Assembly: GCA_030272155.1 (NCBI GenBank)
Contig: CP126193.1
Location: forward strand, 930,001 to 994,000
Direction: 5' to 3'
Length of the DNA stretch: 64,000 nt
Origin: Tetradesmus obliquus
Taxonomy: Eukaryota; Chlorophyta; Chlorophyceae; Sphaeropleales; Scenedesmaceae
Part shown: piece by piece, positions 33,101 to 45,813 of the stretch
Position numbering within the stretch: position 1 is the first letter of the stretch
Layout of the letters: every line of letters begins with the position of its first letter
Notes under the pieces: generated by a model
Databases searched by the model: none
Told to the model about the DNA's origin: nothing
What the model saw: only the letters and a program-made list of their open reading frames with translations
Program-made: the position numbers and the translations under genes

Positions 33101-35836
33101 GCTGCTGGCGCAGGTGGGGTTTTTGAGTGCTGGTGATGCTGCTGCTGTCAGTATCAGCATGGAATCCTTATCAGCATGGAACTCTTATCAGCATGAAACC
33201 CGTATGCATCCCATAGCCTTGTCAGATGTGCATACCACCTGCAGGTGGAGTGGCTGCCGCCAGTGTTGGCTAGAAGCCCCTATGTGTGTACACAGCTCAA
33301 TGAGAAGTGCATGTGCCACATCAGCAGCACGGCGGTTGCAGGCTGTCTGCTGCGCTCCACCCTGTCAAGCCTTGCTGCAGATGTACGATGCATCACCAGG
33401 CAGTGCCGCTGCAGCTTCACATATTCTGTCCTTGCACCTCTTGCCCCTGCCCGTGACTCTACCGCCTCTGCAGACACCGCTTGTGCCCAACAGCCTGGGC
33501 CAGCTGCACACGCCCAGCCGCGTATACGACCCGCGCGTGCCAGAGCTAGTGGTGGAGCTGTGTGACCTTGTTTGCTGGTCGCCTTTCTCTTTTACCAGCA
33601 CCTCACCCTGCACCTGCTGACCTTGCGCCTGCCTTCATTTGTCTGCCACTGCAGACGCCGTTTGTGCCCAACAGCTTGGGCCAGCTGCACACGCCCAGCC
33701 GCTTATACGACCCCGGGGTGCCGGAGCTAGTGGAACTGCTGGACCCTGAGGCATGCAAAAACATGTACTACTTGTTTAATGTAAAATTTAAAAGCATCAC
33801 CTACTGGTCGCTCTGCCATCAAACAACACTGCTTGCCTTGCACCTGCCCTTGAAACTGCCACTGCAGACGCCGTTTGTGCCCAACAGCTTGGGCCAGCTG
33901 CACACCCCAAGCAAGCTGTACGACCCCCGGGTACCGGAGCTAGTGGCGCTGTTGGACCCTGAGGCATGCTTCCCTGCTGCTGCCTTCTGCTCAGCTACAA
34001 ACACAGCAAACACAGCAAATACAGCAGAAACATCGGCAAGCGATTCTATAGATTCCGCTGCAGCTGGTGTCAACGGTGGTGGTTATGGTGTTGAGGATGA
34101 AGGGAATGACGGCTTCAGCAGCCTAGCAGCGCTGCAGCAGCTGGGGCTGCGCGGCAGTGCTGACCTGGGCACGCTGCTGCTGGCGGCGCGATACGTGGAG
34201 AAGACGGCCAGGGAGGGCGATGGGGACATGGCAGTGGCGCGTGGCAAGGTGCGCAATTACATAGCACACAACTGCTGTTTTATCATCATGACCACTTTGT
34301 CTTGTCCGTCCACCGGTGGCGCGCGGCACGGTGTGCTGCAGTGCAGTATAGACACCTAGCTGCTGTGATGTGCCTTACCCTATGTCTATGGTGATTTTGA
34401 TGGCAGCTGTCTATGTGCTGCTTGGTGTGTGGAGTGATGTGGAGAAGACCGACAGGGAGGGCGACGGCGACATGGCGGTGGCGCGCGGCAAGGTGCGCTG
34501 CAGTGCAATTGGGACAACCAGCTGCTGTAATTTGCCTTGCCCAGTGATTAGGTGAATTTGATCATAGATAACTGCAAGGGAGGGCGATGGGGACATGGCG
34601 GTGGCGCGCGGCAAGGTGCGCCGCTGAAGTAACATAGCCAGCCAGCTGCATTAGTGCAATGCTGTGTTGAGAACATTGTGGACTTTGAGACTGCGAGGGA
34701 GGGCGATGGAGACATGGCGGTGGCGCGCGGCAAGGTGCGCTGCAGCGCAGTATGGACAACTAGCTACTGTGATTTGTGTCAACCCTATGTCTCTGGTGGT
34801 TTTGATGGCAGCTGTTTACATGCTGCTGGCGGCGCGATACGTGGAGAAGACCGACAGGGAGGGCGACGGCGACATGGCGGTGGCGCGCGGCAAGGTGCGC
34901 TGCTGAAGTTACAATAAGTGCTGTCTCAGCTTTATTATGTTATTGATCACCATGTTATCCATCAACCTGTGACGCACGGCAAGGTGCGCTGCTGTGGAGA
35001 AGCACACAGAATGGCAGGCAGCTGCTGTGTTTCTCTGCGTGCCAAATGCTTGTGGATGCAGGTCTTTGCGAACAAGCTGCTGCCGTGTTGTTTTGTATGG
35101 GTTTGAGCGTGCACAGGAGCGTAGTGATCACTGCAGCCTGCAACATTCATGCAGCACCCGGCAATGCAGCAAGGTGCTCCAAGTTGACTGTGTGCAGCCT
35201 GCTTTGCACCTTTACACGGCGCGCTTGCCATTGATGCTCGAAACATGCTGCATCACAGACATCTACTCATCTTTATGTGATGGTTTTATTGCAACCCTGC
35301 AGGCACTGCTATCCTACCTTGATACAGAGGCGGAGCGCCTGGTGGGGCGCCACACAGCCATCACCAGTGCAGCAGCAGCAGCCGTCGCTGCCGCCACAGC
35401 ACAGCACAGTCAGCACGGCAGCAGCAGTGAGAGCGACCCAGGCACCCCAGGCGGCAGCAGCAGCAGCAGCAGCAGGCAGGGCAAGAAAGGCCGGCCTGGC
35501 ACTGGGCTGTTTTCAGCAATGCAGAACTTGCTTGGTGGTATTGGCGGCAAAGGCGGGCAGCAGCAGCAGCAGCTGGGCAGCAGGGGCCAGTTTGGTTCGT
35601 CTTCAGCAGTAGATGGCGGGGGTGCAGCAGCAGCTACGGGTGGCGCTGGGCAGTCTCAGCAGCAGGCTGAGCAGCAGCTGATTGCTGCTCAGTGGGCTGA
35701 GCTGTCTCGCACCTGCTGGTGCCCCATTATTGCAGTGGCACCTGACCCTGCTCTGCCTTGGAAGGACAAGCAGCACCAGCCTACTGCAGGCATTGAAGCA
35801 GCAGGTAGCGAAGGTGCAGCTGGCGTGGACAGCAGC

Positions 35837-35880
<44 letters not shown>

Positions 35881-36308
35881 GCTTGCTGCGCCGTGTGCAG
35901 CCAGGCCCAGGGGTGACCTGTGGCTGGTGTCTGCTGTGATGGCTGTGGTGGATGGGGACTGCAGGTGCGGGCATAAGTGGCACAGTGCAGGAGCGTTGCG
36001 CAGCAGCTGGCAGCTGGCAGCTGTCATCGACAATGTATTGCTTGTAGGTCGCCTGTCACGTGCGCGCGCTGCTGTAGATGTTGTGTGCGTTGCGGGTGGC
36101 CCGTTTCACTCTAGACGACTGTCACACGTCAAACAGCTGCTGTGGTGCGCCTGCAATCACTTGCCGCATCACTGCTGCTGCTGCTGCTGCCGCAGGTCGC
36201 CGGTGATGCTCGCTGGCCTCGGCTGGAGCTCCCCCGCTGCCAGGCGCTGTGCTGGCCAGCCAGCTGGCAGCACTGGGCACTACTCACCCCTGCTGCTGCC
36301 TGCTGCTG

Positions 36309-36346
<38 letters not shown>

Positions 36347-36438
36347 AGGTCCCTGGTGATACTGGCTGGCCTTGGCTGGAGCTCCCCCCTGCCAGGCGCT
36401 GTGCTGGCAAGCCAGCTGGCAGCACTGGGCACTACTCA

Positions 36439-36478
<40 letters not shown>

Positions 36479-36570
36479 AGGTCGCCCGTGATGCTAGCTG
36501 GCCTTGGCTGGAGCGCCCCGCTGCCAGGCGCCGTACTAGCCAGCCAGCTGGCAGCACTCGGCACTTCTCA

Positions 36571-36635
<65 letters not shown>

Positions 36636-39600
36636 AGGTCGCCAGTGATGATGGCTGGCCTTGGCTGGAGCTCCCCCCTACCTGGCGCCGTACTAGCAAG
36701 CCAACTGGCAGCACTCGGTGCTGCGCACCGCAGCGTGGCAGATGCAGCACTAGCTCAGCAGCTGGCGCGTGTGGTGCCTGTGCTGTATGGTGCCCTGGCT
36801 GGCCTGCCGCAGCAGGAGCTGGCTGCTGCTGCTGCTGTGCTGGAGGGGCGGGCCACGGTGTGGGTGGGCAATGGCTTCGTGCCTGCAGAGCGGGTAGCCT
36901 TCAAGGTACGCCGGTATGGTTTTCTTGCAGCACTACATTGTTTTATAACAACACAGTTATTGACAGAGAGACTGCAATCATTTATGTGCGTCGGTTGGCA
37001 GCTGTTGGTGGCATAGGCAGCTCTTTCCAGGCATATTCTACTGTATGTGAGCCAGCTGCTGCTGCTGTGCTGGAGGGGCGGGCCACGGAGTGGGTGGGCA
37101 ATGGGTTCGTGCCTGCAGAGCGGGTGGCCTTCAAGGTAGGCGCTAGGGTGTGATAATCGTGTGGTCAAACAACAAAGTAACTGCAACACTTTTGGGGTGT
37201 GGGCTAACAGCTGTCGGTGGTGCGGGCTGCTGCCACCACGCAACATGTACTTCAGTCGCGCCACGCCGTGTTGTTGTGGAAGATGTGTAACAGCTGATGT
37301 CCGCTGTACATTTTGCAGCGTCTCCGCGCTGAATGCAGTTTCCCCCATACATCATACACTGCTTCACTTTTATATGTTTTCATGCATGCAACTGCAGGGC
37401 GGGCTGGACCTGTCGCCGCACCTGTACGTGCTGCCGCGTGAGTTGAGCCCCTGGCGGGAGCTGCTGGCAGCACTTGGGGCACAGGAGGCCTTCAGCGCTG
37501 CACAGTACACCACGCTGCTGCAGGTGCGGCAAGACTTGTGGTTTGACCATGTTTGCGTACAAGCAGTTTGTTCTGAAGTGCAAATGTGATGCTTTTGTGT
37601 GCCCTCAGCGCAGCGCAGTACAGCTCGCTGCTGCGGGTGCGGAGCTGTGTGGTTTGACGTGTTTTCATTGGCGTATGGTCAGTTGATGCAGCAGATGCGT
37701 GTCCTGGCGGGAGCTGCTGGCGGCACTGGGGGCCCAGGAGGCCTTCAGCGCTGCACAGTACACCACGCTGCTGCAGGTGTGGGGTTGGGTTTTTGTTGGG
37801 CCATGTCTGCATACAATTACTGTATACTGAGAGCAAACGTAGATGCTGTGCGTGCCCTTGAATTTCCGAGTTGTAGAGTGGTGATGCTGCTGCGCCTTGC
37901 CTGCACACTGCACGCTGCACACCACACACGGCATACTGTACGCTGCACACTGCAGAATCCGGGCCATGAGGCACGAGGCAAGCCGCTGGCGCCGCAGCAG
38001 CTGGCTCAGGCCCTGGCAGTGGTTCAGCAACTCTCATACATTGCATATGTGGGCGCATGCAACTCTTGGCTGCTGTACTTCCACTGCACCATGCACACTG
38101 CGGGACCTGGGCCGTGAGGCTGCTGGCAAGCCCCTAGCGCCGCAGCAGCTGGCGCAGGCCCTGGCAGTGGTGCAGCAACATTCAATGATGCACATGTGTG
38201 TGCAATCAAGTCTTGGCTACTGCACTTCTACTGCACCTTGCACACTGCAGGACCTGGGCCGTGAAGCAGGCGGCAAGCCGCTAGCGCCGCAGCAGCTTGC
38301 TCAAGCCCTTGCGGTGGTGCAGACCCTCGCAGATGTGGTGGGGGCCTCAGGCGGTGGGGCCACTGCCGGCAAGCGCGCAGGCGATGTGACAGCAGCGGCT
38401 GGCGGCAAGCAGCAGGAGCTGCTTCTGGTGCCTGATGATGGCGGCGTGCTGAGGCCTGCTGCTGAGCTGGCGTATGACGATGCCCCATGGCTGGATGCAC
38501 CAACCGCAGGTAAGCAGTACAGCAGCAGCAGTTGTACAGTTTGTGTACACGTGTGCACCGTTTACACGTATCATGCTGAGGCCTGCCGCTGAGCTGGCGC
38601 ATGACGATGCCCCGTGGCTGAATGCACCCACAGCAGGTGAGCAGTGCAGAATGTTTGTGGATGTGTAAGTTGTACTGGTGCCTGATGATAGCAGGTCTGC
38701 TGGGTTGTTTCGGGTTTTCGGGTATAGCGTTTGCATCATGCATTTATAGATTTCAAAGTTCATGCATGGCAACTGCGGCCCAGGCAGATTCGAGAGTGCA
38801 CCGTGTGTACTTGCTGCCACCTGCTGCCACTTGCAATGCATGTAACTTCCTGTCTCTAGCATGAAGGTCTGGAAGGGGAGCTGCAGCTGACGCGCCAATC
38901 GCAGCTCTGGCGCTGCGGCTGGTAATGTGGCAAACTTCGTTGTGCTGAATTGCATGTGCGTTGTTCTGATGTCACTGCAGGGCTGGAGGGCGAGCTGCGG
39001 CTGGTGCACCCGCGCGTGTCAGCGCCAGTAGCTGAAGCCCTAGGTGTGGCCTCGCGGCGGCGGCTGATGCTGGCTGCATCTGCTGACTGTCTTGCGCTGG
39101 GGCTGGCTGGGGCTGGTGGGGCTGTGGAGGCCTTTGGGCAGAGCGAGGCGCTCACAACGCGGCTGCGACACATCATCCAGGTGAGCCTGGGTGATGTGTT
39201 TGTATGTATGGGGTTGTTGGTTGGGTGGCAGCGGTATCGTGGTGGTATGAAGAGGGTTGTGCGCTTGGAGACACGCATGCACACACTCTTCTGCTGCTGC
39301 CTGCTTATCAAATAATGATTGGCCTGGTGCTGGGGCTGGCTGGGGCTGGTGGGGGCTGGTGGGGCAGTGGAGGCCTTTGGGCAGAGTGAGGCGCTCACAA
39401 CGCGGCTGCGCCACGTCATACAGGTGGGTGGGGCTGGTGTGTTTTCATGTATGGGGATGTTGGTTTGAGACACACACGCACAACACCCTTCTGCTACTGC
39501 CTGCTTATCATTATATCGGTTGGCCTGGTGGTGGGGCTGGTGGGGGCTGGCTGGGGCTGGTGGGGCAGTGGAGGCGTTTGGGCAGAGCGAAGTGCTGACA

Positions 39601-42600
39601 ACACGGCTGCGCCACATGATACAGGTGAGCCGGGGCCATGTGCAGCATTACATGTTTGAAACCGTTGCACCTTTGAATAATGTTCCCAAGCTGGGATTGT
39701 GTTGCTGTGGTGGGTTTCAAGCATGATCGGAAGGGCCGCAATATTTACAGGTGGTGCATGACAGCAGTGGGGTAATGTGCACTTGCTCCCTGTGCGCACG
39801 CTTGACCTTGACTAGACCTCTAGCTTGTGGGGGTGACGAAGAAGCCGTTGCACCTTTGAATATTGTGCCAATCTTGGATTGTGGTGTTATGGGGATGTCT
39901 AGCATGTGGGGAAAGGGCCGCAATATTTACATTCTGTGCATGACGGCAGTGGGGTGATGTGCACTTGCTCTGTGCGCACGCTTGAGTTTGACTGGACCTG
40001 TAGCTTGCGAGGTAATTGAGAAGCAACTGCACCTTCGAATATTATGCCAAGCTGGGATTATGGTGTTATGGAGATGTCTAGCATGTGGGGAAAGGGCCGC
40101 AATATATACAGTTGGTGCATGACGGCAGTGGGGTGATGTGCACTTGCTCCCTATGCGCACGCTTGACCTTGACTGGCCCTGTAGCTTGTGCGAGTCACGG
40201 AGAAGCAACTGCACCTTTAAATATTGTGCCAAGCTGGGATATGGTTTTATGGAGATATCCAGCATGTGGGGAAAGGGCTGCAATATTTCAAGCTAGTGTA
40301 TAACAACAGTGGGGTGATGTGCACTTGCTCCTTGTGCGCACGCTTGAGTTTGACTGGACCTGTAGCTTGCGAGGTAATTGAGAAGCCGTTGCACCTTCAC
40401 ATATTGTGCCAAGCTGGGATTATGGTGTTATGGGGATATCTAGCATGTGGGGAAAATGGCTGCAATATTTACATTCTGTGCATGACGGCAGTGGGGTGAT
40501 GTGCACTTGCTCCCTATGCGCACGCTTGATTTTGACTGGACCTTTATCTTGTGCGGGTGATGGAGAAGCCGTTGCACCTTTGAATATTGTGCCAAGCTGG
40601 GAATATGGTGTTATGGGGATATCTAGCATGTGGGAAAAAGGGCTGCAATATTTCAAGCTGGTGCATGGCAACAGTGGGGCGATGTGCACTTGCTCCCTGT
40701 GCGCACACTTGACCTTGACTGGACATGTAGCTTGTGCGGGTGATGAAGAAGCCGTTGCACCTTTGAATATTGTGCCAAGCTGGGATTATGGTGTTATGGG
40801 GATATCAGCATGTGGGAAAAAGGGCTGCAATATTTCAAGCTGGTGCATGACAACAGTGGGGCGATGTGCACTTGCTCCCTGTGCGCACACTTGACCTTGA
40901 CTGCACCTCTAGCTTGTGGGGGTGATGAAGAAGCTGTTGCACCTTTGAATATTGTGCCAAGCTGGGATTACACACTTGTTTATGGGTCACACTTGTTGGG
41001 TGCAGCGTGGGGCCGGTCACAACTGTTTGGTGCAGCCTGGGCCCGGTCACAAATGTCTTTGGTGCAGCCTGGGGCCGGTCACAATTGTTGGGTGCTGCGC
41101 GGGGCCGGGCTCAATTTTTTGCTTGCAGCCTGGGGCCGGTCACAATTGTTGGGTGCAGCCTGGGGCCGGGCTCAATTTTTTGCTTGCAGCCTGGGGCCGG
41201 TCACAATCGTCTGGGTGCAACCCAGGGCCGGTCACAATTGTCTGGTGCAGCTAGGGGCCGGTCACAATTGTTTCGCCGCAGCATGGGGCCGGTCACAATT
41301 GTTGAGGCCGGTCACAGTTGTTTCTATCTCCACGCTATTTTGTCTCAGCTGTTGGTGTTTCCCCATCAACGTGACGATCATGCTGTCAACGTGATTATTC
41401 AGAGGGCCCTGGTTTCCTGCTGGAGCTTCTCCAAACCACTGATGTCTCGGGGCCCACCAGAGCCACATTCCTGCTGGGTACGCGGCAGCATGGCACAGCC
41501 AGCCTGCTGGGACCTGGCATGGCTGCCGCGTGTTAGTACCACCGTTTTCTGTTGAAATTGTTTTTCCTCATCCGCTGTCACAATGTTGCACTTGCCACCT
41601 GCAGGACTACCTAGAAGGCCCCGGCGTGCTGCTGGAGCTTGTGCAGCATGCAGACGATGCAGGGGCCACCATAGCAGCATTCTTGCTGGATGCGAGGCAA
41701 CACGGCACAACCCACCTGCTGGGCCCGGGCATGGCTGCAGATTGTCACTACCAACGTTTCCTTTGTTGTGTTTTTCAACTGCTGTGACAATGCTGCGCTT
41801 GCCACCTGCAGGACTACCCAGAAGGCCCCGGTGTGCTGGTGGAGCTTGTGCAAAATGCGGATGACGCAGGCGCCACCAGAGCAGCATTTTTACTTGATGC
41901 ACGGCAGCACGGCACAGCCAGCCTGCTGGGACCCGGCATGGCTGCCTGGCAGGGCCCTGCGCTGCTGGCTTTCAACGATGCGATGTTCAGCCCGGGCGAC
42001 TTTGCGGCGATCGCGCGCATTGGGCAGGATGGGAAGATGGCGCAGCCGGCCGCCATTGGCAGGTGCGGGTGACAGGCTTGCAGCTGTCAGTGAATTTGTT
42101 TTAAGTACTGTTGTTTGCGGCAAATGCTGTTGTATGTGGTCAGCAGTCTGCACTTGTGGCCACAGCAGACACTGCAAGTGCACTGGGGCATCTTCTGTGA
42201 AGGTCCTGATGTTCTTGCCATGTTTATCCGCCTGCAGGTTTGGGCTGGGCTTCAACGCGGTGTACCACCTGACCGACCTGCCCAGCTTCGTGTCGGGGCA
42301 GCACCTGGTGCTCTTCGACCCGCACGCCAAGTACCTGCCAGGTGCGGCGGGTCTGCTTGACTGTGTGTTGGCATGTTGGTTGTGCGTCATTGCGCAGGCT
42401 GTGCTGCTTGTGTTGACTATGTCAGTCCTGTGCAGGTTGACCCGCAAGCCGGAAACCTGCCAGGTGAGGATGCGCTGCATTACGGCGTGGTGGTGTCGGT
42501 ACGCCATCCCGTACGATGTGCTGCCGCTGCTTGTGTGGCCATATCACTGCTCTGTGGTGATCTTGCCACTTTGCCATCGATCCAGCAGGTTGATAGCTGG

Positions 42601-45600
42601 ATGTTTCATGTGACTGTACCCCTGTTCATGGTGTGTGCCGGCTGTAGTTGACGGTCGCAACCAGTTTGTTCTGCTGCTGCTCTGCCCTCCTTCCCACACC
42701 TGTACACACCCCCTTCTGCAGGCGCCAGTGCCGCGCAGCCTGGCCTGCGCATCAACCTGAGCAGGGGCGGCGGCAACCTGCTGCGGCAGTTCCCGGACGC
42801 CTTTGCGCCCTACATGCACTTCGGATGCAGCATGGAGGTGGGCGGGCTATGTGCAGCAGGGCTAGAGCTAATGCGCTACGCTGTATGTGCATGATCGTTT
42901 ACCCAGCAAATGCAATCTGGAGTGCTACAGCTGAGGAGTGGCGAAACGATTTGTCTCCTTGCCCACAGCGTACCCTTTAGCGCGTATATGTCAACGTGAT
43001 ACCACGCCAGAGCAAGAGGGTGTAAACACCGCATTAGTTGGACCGTGCAGCTCGTACCTGGCTTTGCATGTTTTCCATGCTGCCGTCCTTGCTTATGCTC
43101 CCTTTTCCATGTGTCTCCATGCCGCAGGGCTCCTTCCCCGGCACGCTCTTCCGCTTCCCGCTGCGCAGCAGCAGCGCAGCAGCCGCCAGCGACATCAAGG
43201 CCAGCGCCACATCAGCAGGCCAGGTCTTAGGCCTGTTACAATCACCCTAAAGCTATTGTCCTTTACTTTTCATGCCGCAGGGCTCCTTCCCTGGCACACT
43301 CTTCCGCTTCCCAGATCCTAGGTGACATGGGCGGTTGCAGAACGCTTTGCACTGTACCAGCCAATTTGTTGCCTTACCAGCCTTCTGCATTGCATGCCGC
43401 AGGGCTCCTTCCCCGGCACGCTCTTCCGCTTCCCGCTGCGCAGCAGCAGCGCGGCAGCTGCCAGCGACATCAAGGCATCAGCCACGTCAGCGGGCCAGGC
43501 CCTGGGGCTGCTGCGCTCCCTGGGGGCGGTGCTGCCCCAGGCGCTGCTGTTTTTAAAATCGCTGCGGCAGATTGAAGTGTATGTGGTGGGGGATGCAGCA
43601 GAGCTTACAGAGGAGCGGGGCTTGCAGGAGGGCTTGCAGGATGTAGATGGTGTTGGAAGTGGTGGTGGTGCTGTTGCGGCGGCAGCAGCAGCAGCAGCTG
43701 GAGGTGTTGGTGACCAGCCGAGGCTGCTGTTTAGGGCGGAGCTGTCTTCTTTGGATGGTGAGTCTGCACAGCGTGGCAGCTGCAGTGCTTCATACGCATT
43801 GCTGTCTCTGCGTCGGTGCCGTAGTTACCTGCTGGACTGTGCACACCACCTCCTACACCAAGTGGCTACTGAGCTGAGCCATCTCCTCCTGTTGCCACCT
43901 GCTGCCAACTTTCCAACTGTCAGGCTCAGGGCCTCTGCAGCAGCCCATCACCAACTTTGTGGCAGCTGGCGGCGGCGGCAGCGGCGCGCAGCAGCTGGAC
44001 GCATTTTATCGGCGGCTGGCGCAAACCCCGGAGCAGCAGCTGCCCAGCAGCATTGGGAGGGTGCAGTTGACGCTGGCACTGCCAGGTGCAGGTGCATCCA
44101 CAGGGACAGCTAGCAGCACTCTTTCCCTCCCAGCAGCAGGAGGCACAACAGCAGCAGCAGCAGGGTTAGATGCTGGTTTGGATGTTGCTAACAGGCTTGT
44201 CAACACACATGCTGTGGAGGCTCTGAGAGAGGAGTGGCTGGTGTGTAACCAGCTGGGTGGGGGTGAGGCAAGGGCACTCGCCCTAAAGGCCTGGCGGGAC
44301 GAGAAAGTGAAGATGGTGCCGTGGGTTGGCGTAGCAGCACGCCTCAGCAGCAGCAGCAGCAGCAGCAGTGTTAGCAAGCAGTCGTCGGATGGTCAGGTTG
44401 GCCAAGCTGCAGGGTTGGGTTTGGGAAAGACGCATGCATCAGGTGCTCTGGCAGGCCGTGCGTTCTGCTTCCTGCCGCTGCCCGCGTCCACCGGGCTGCC
44501 GCTGCACGTCAACGGCTACTTTGAGCTGAGCAGCAACAGGCGCGACGTGTGGCACGGCAGCGACATGGCGGGAGCGGGGCGCCTGAGAGCGCAGGTGTGG
44601 AGGAATTGCTGACTCATCGGCCTGCTAGTGCTGACCTGGTGCTGGCCCCGCGTGCGCCACTGCATGCAGAAAGGCTGGATGTGATATTTTGCAACTGTAG
44701 TTGGTGTTGGCTGCTGTATGCCGGCTTTTGGTGGTTAATAACTGTCTGTTGCATCCCTGCTTCCTCAGCCAGCAAGTGCGAGAAGGATGTTGCTGCTCAT
44801 GATGCTCCTGCGGCCGGAACTCGCCTCTGCATGCTGTAGTGTGACTTACCAGGGTTGTCTTGTTGCTGCTGCCATTGGCAACCACTGCAGTGGAACGAGG
44901 CCTTGCTCGAATCAGCTGTCGCGCCAGCCTACGCTGCCCTGCTGCTGGAAGCAGCACAACTCCTAGGCCCCAGCCAAGCCTTCTGGCAGCTGCTGCCAGC
45001 CGGCCAGGCAGGCTCCATACCGCAGCCCTGGCTGAGGGCTGCAATCGCTTTATATGCAGGGCTGACTCAGCAGCCTGTGCTGTGGAGTGCAGTGGGCAGG
45101 GGTTGCTGGCTGACGCCTGCCCAGGCACTGCTGCCTGATGCAGCGTGCTTTGTGGCGGGCAGCAGCAGCACTGCAGGTGCACAGAAAGCAGAAGATGAGC
45201 TTGCAGGTACAGCAGATGCAGCTTCAAATGCTGATGATGATGCTGGCAGTGGCCTAGAAGCTGGTAGTGCAGGTGCAGGTGCATTGGCGCTGGGGTATGT
45301 TGGTGGCAGGCTGCGGCCCCGCAACCTGGCGCAGCTGCTGGTGGGCTGTGGTGTGCCGCTGGTGATGGCGCTGAGTCAGGAGCAGCAGCGCTGGCTGCTG
45401 CAGCGCACACCAGGCACACAACAGGTAAGGCGGCATGATATGTGCTGTAGCCCTCAACCAATTATCGTCCTTCTGGTGGTTTATGTTGGTGTCGCAAGAG
45501 GCAAACATTGCATTCATGCTTGTCGCTGCTGTTGCCATGCAATGCTGCTTGCTTCAATGATGCTGCTCATGATGCTGTTGTTCACTTTGTAAACCCTGGT

Positions 45601-45782
45601 GCCTACTGCATTGCAGGTGACTCCCGCTTTGGTGAGGAAGCTGCTTGCTTCTAATGCCAGCCAGCTGGCACAGACGCTGTCACAGCAGCAGCAGCGCTGG
45701 CAACAGCAGCAGCAGCAGCAGGGTGCTGGTCAGCCCCCTGCTGCAGTGCTTCTGCAGTACTGCCTCTCAGATGTTGGCACTG

Positions 45783-45813
<31 letters not shown>

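Larger units (their letters stand above)
25651..39131 (+). other. Sacsin repeat 1 (ATPase-type SIRPT unit), coding part of exons 1-21
   Basis: Order of landmarks: [26 protein letters not shown] (residues about 29-46; Asp of NADDA is the usual nucleotide/Mg contact), [131 protein letters not shown] and [11 protein letters not shown]. The ATP-binding motifs look intact. It ends where the next unit's [16 protein letters not shown] begins in exon 21. Confidence 0.85.

Noticed and set aside
33474-33655. Treating the multiple exon copies as mutually exclusive exons, as in Dscam
   Set aside because: Head copies lack donors and tail copies lack acceptors, so almost none can act as a self-contained alternative exon; 43128-43223 is the main exception.
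40085-41555. Long open frames across the 182-bp and 31-bp arrays
   Set aside because: They exist only because the repeat periods keep a frame open; no homology, and they lie in an intron that must be removed to join repeat 2 in phase.
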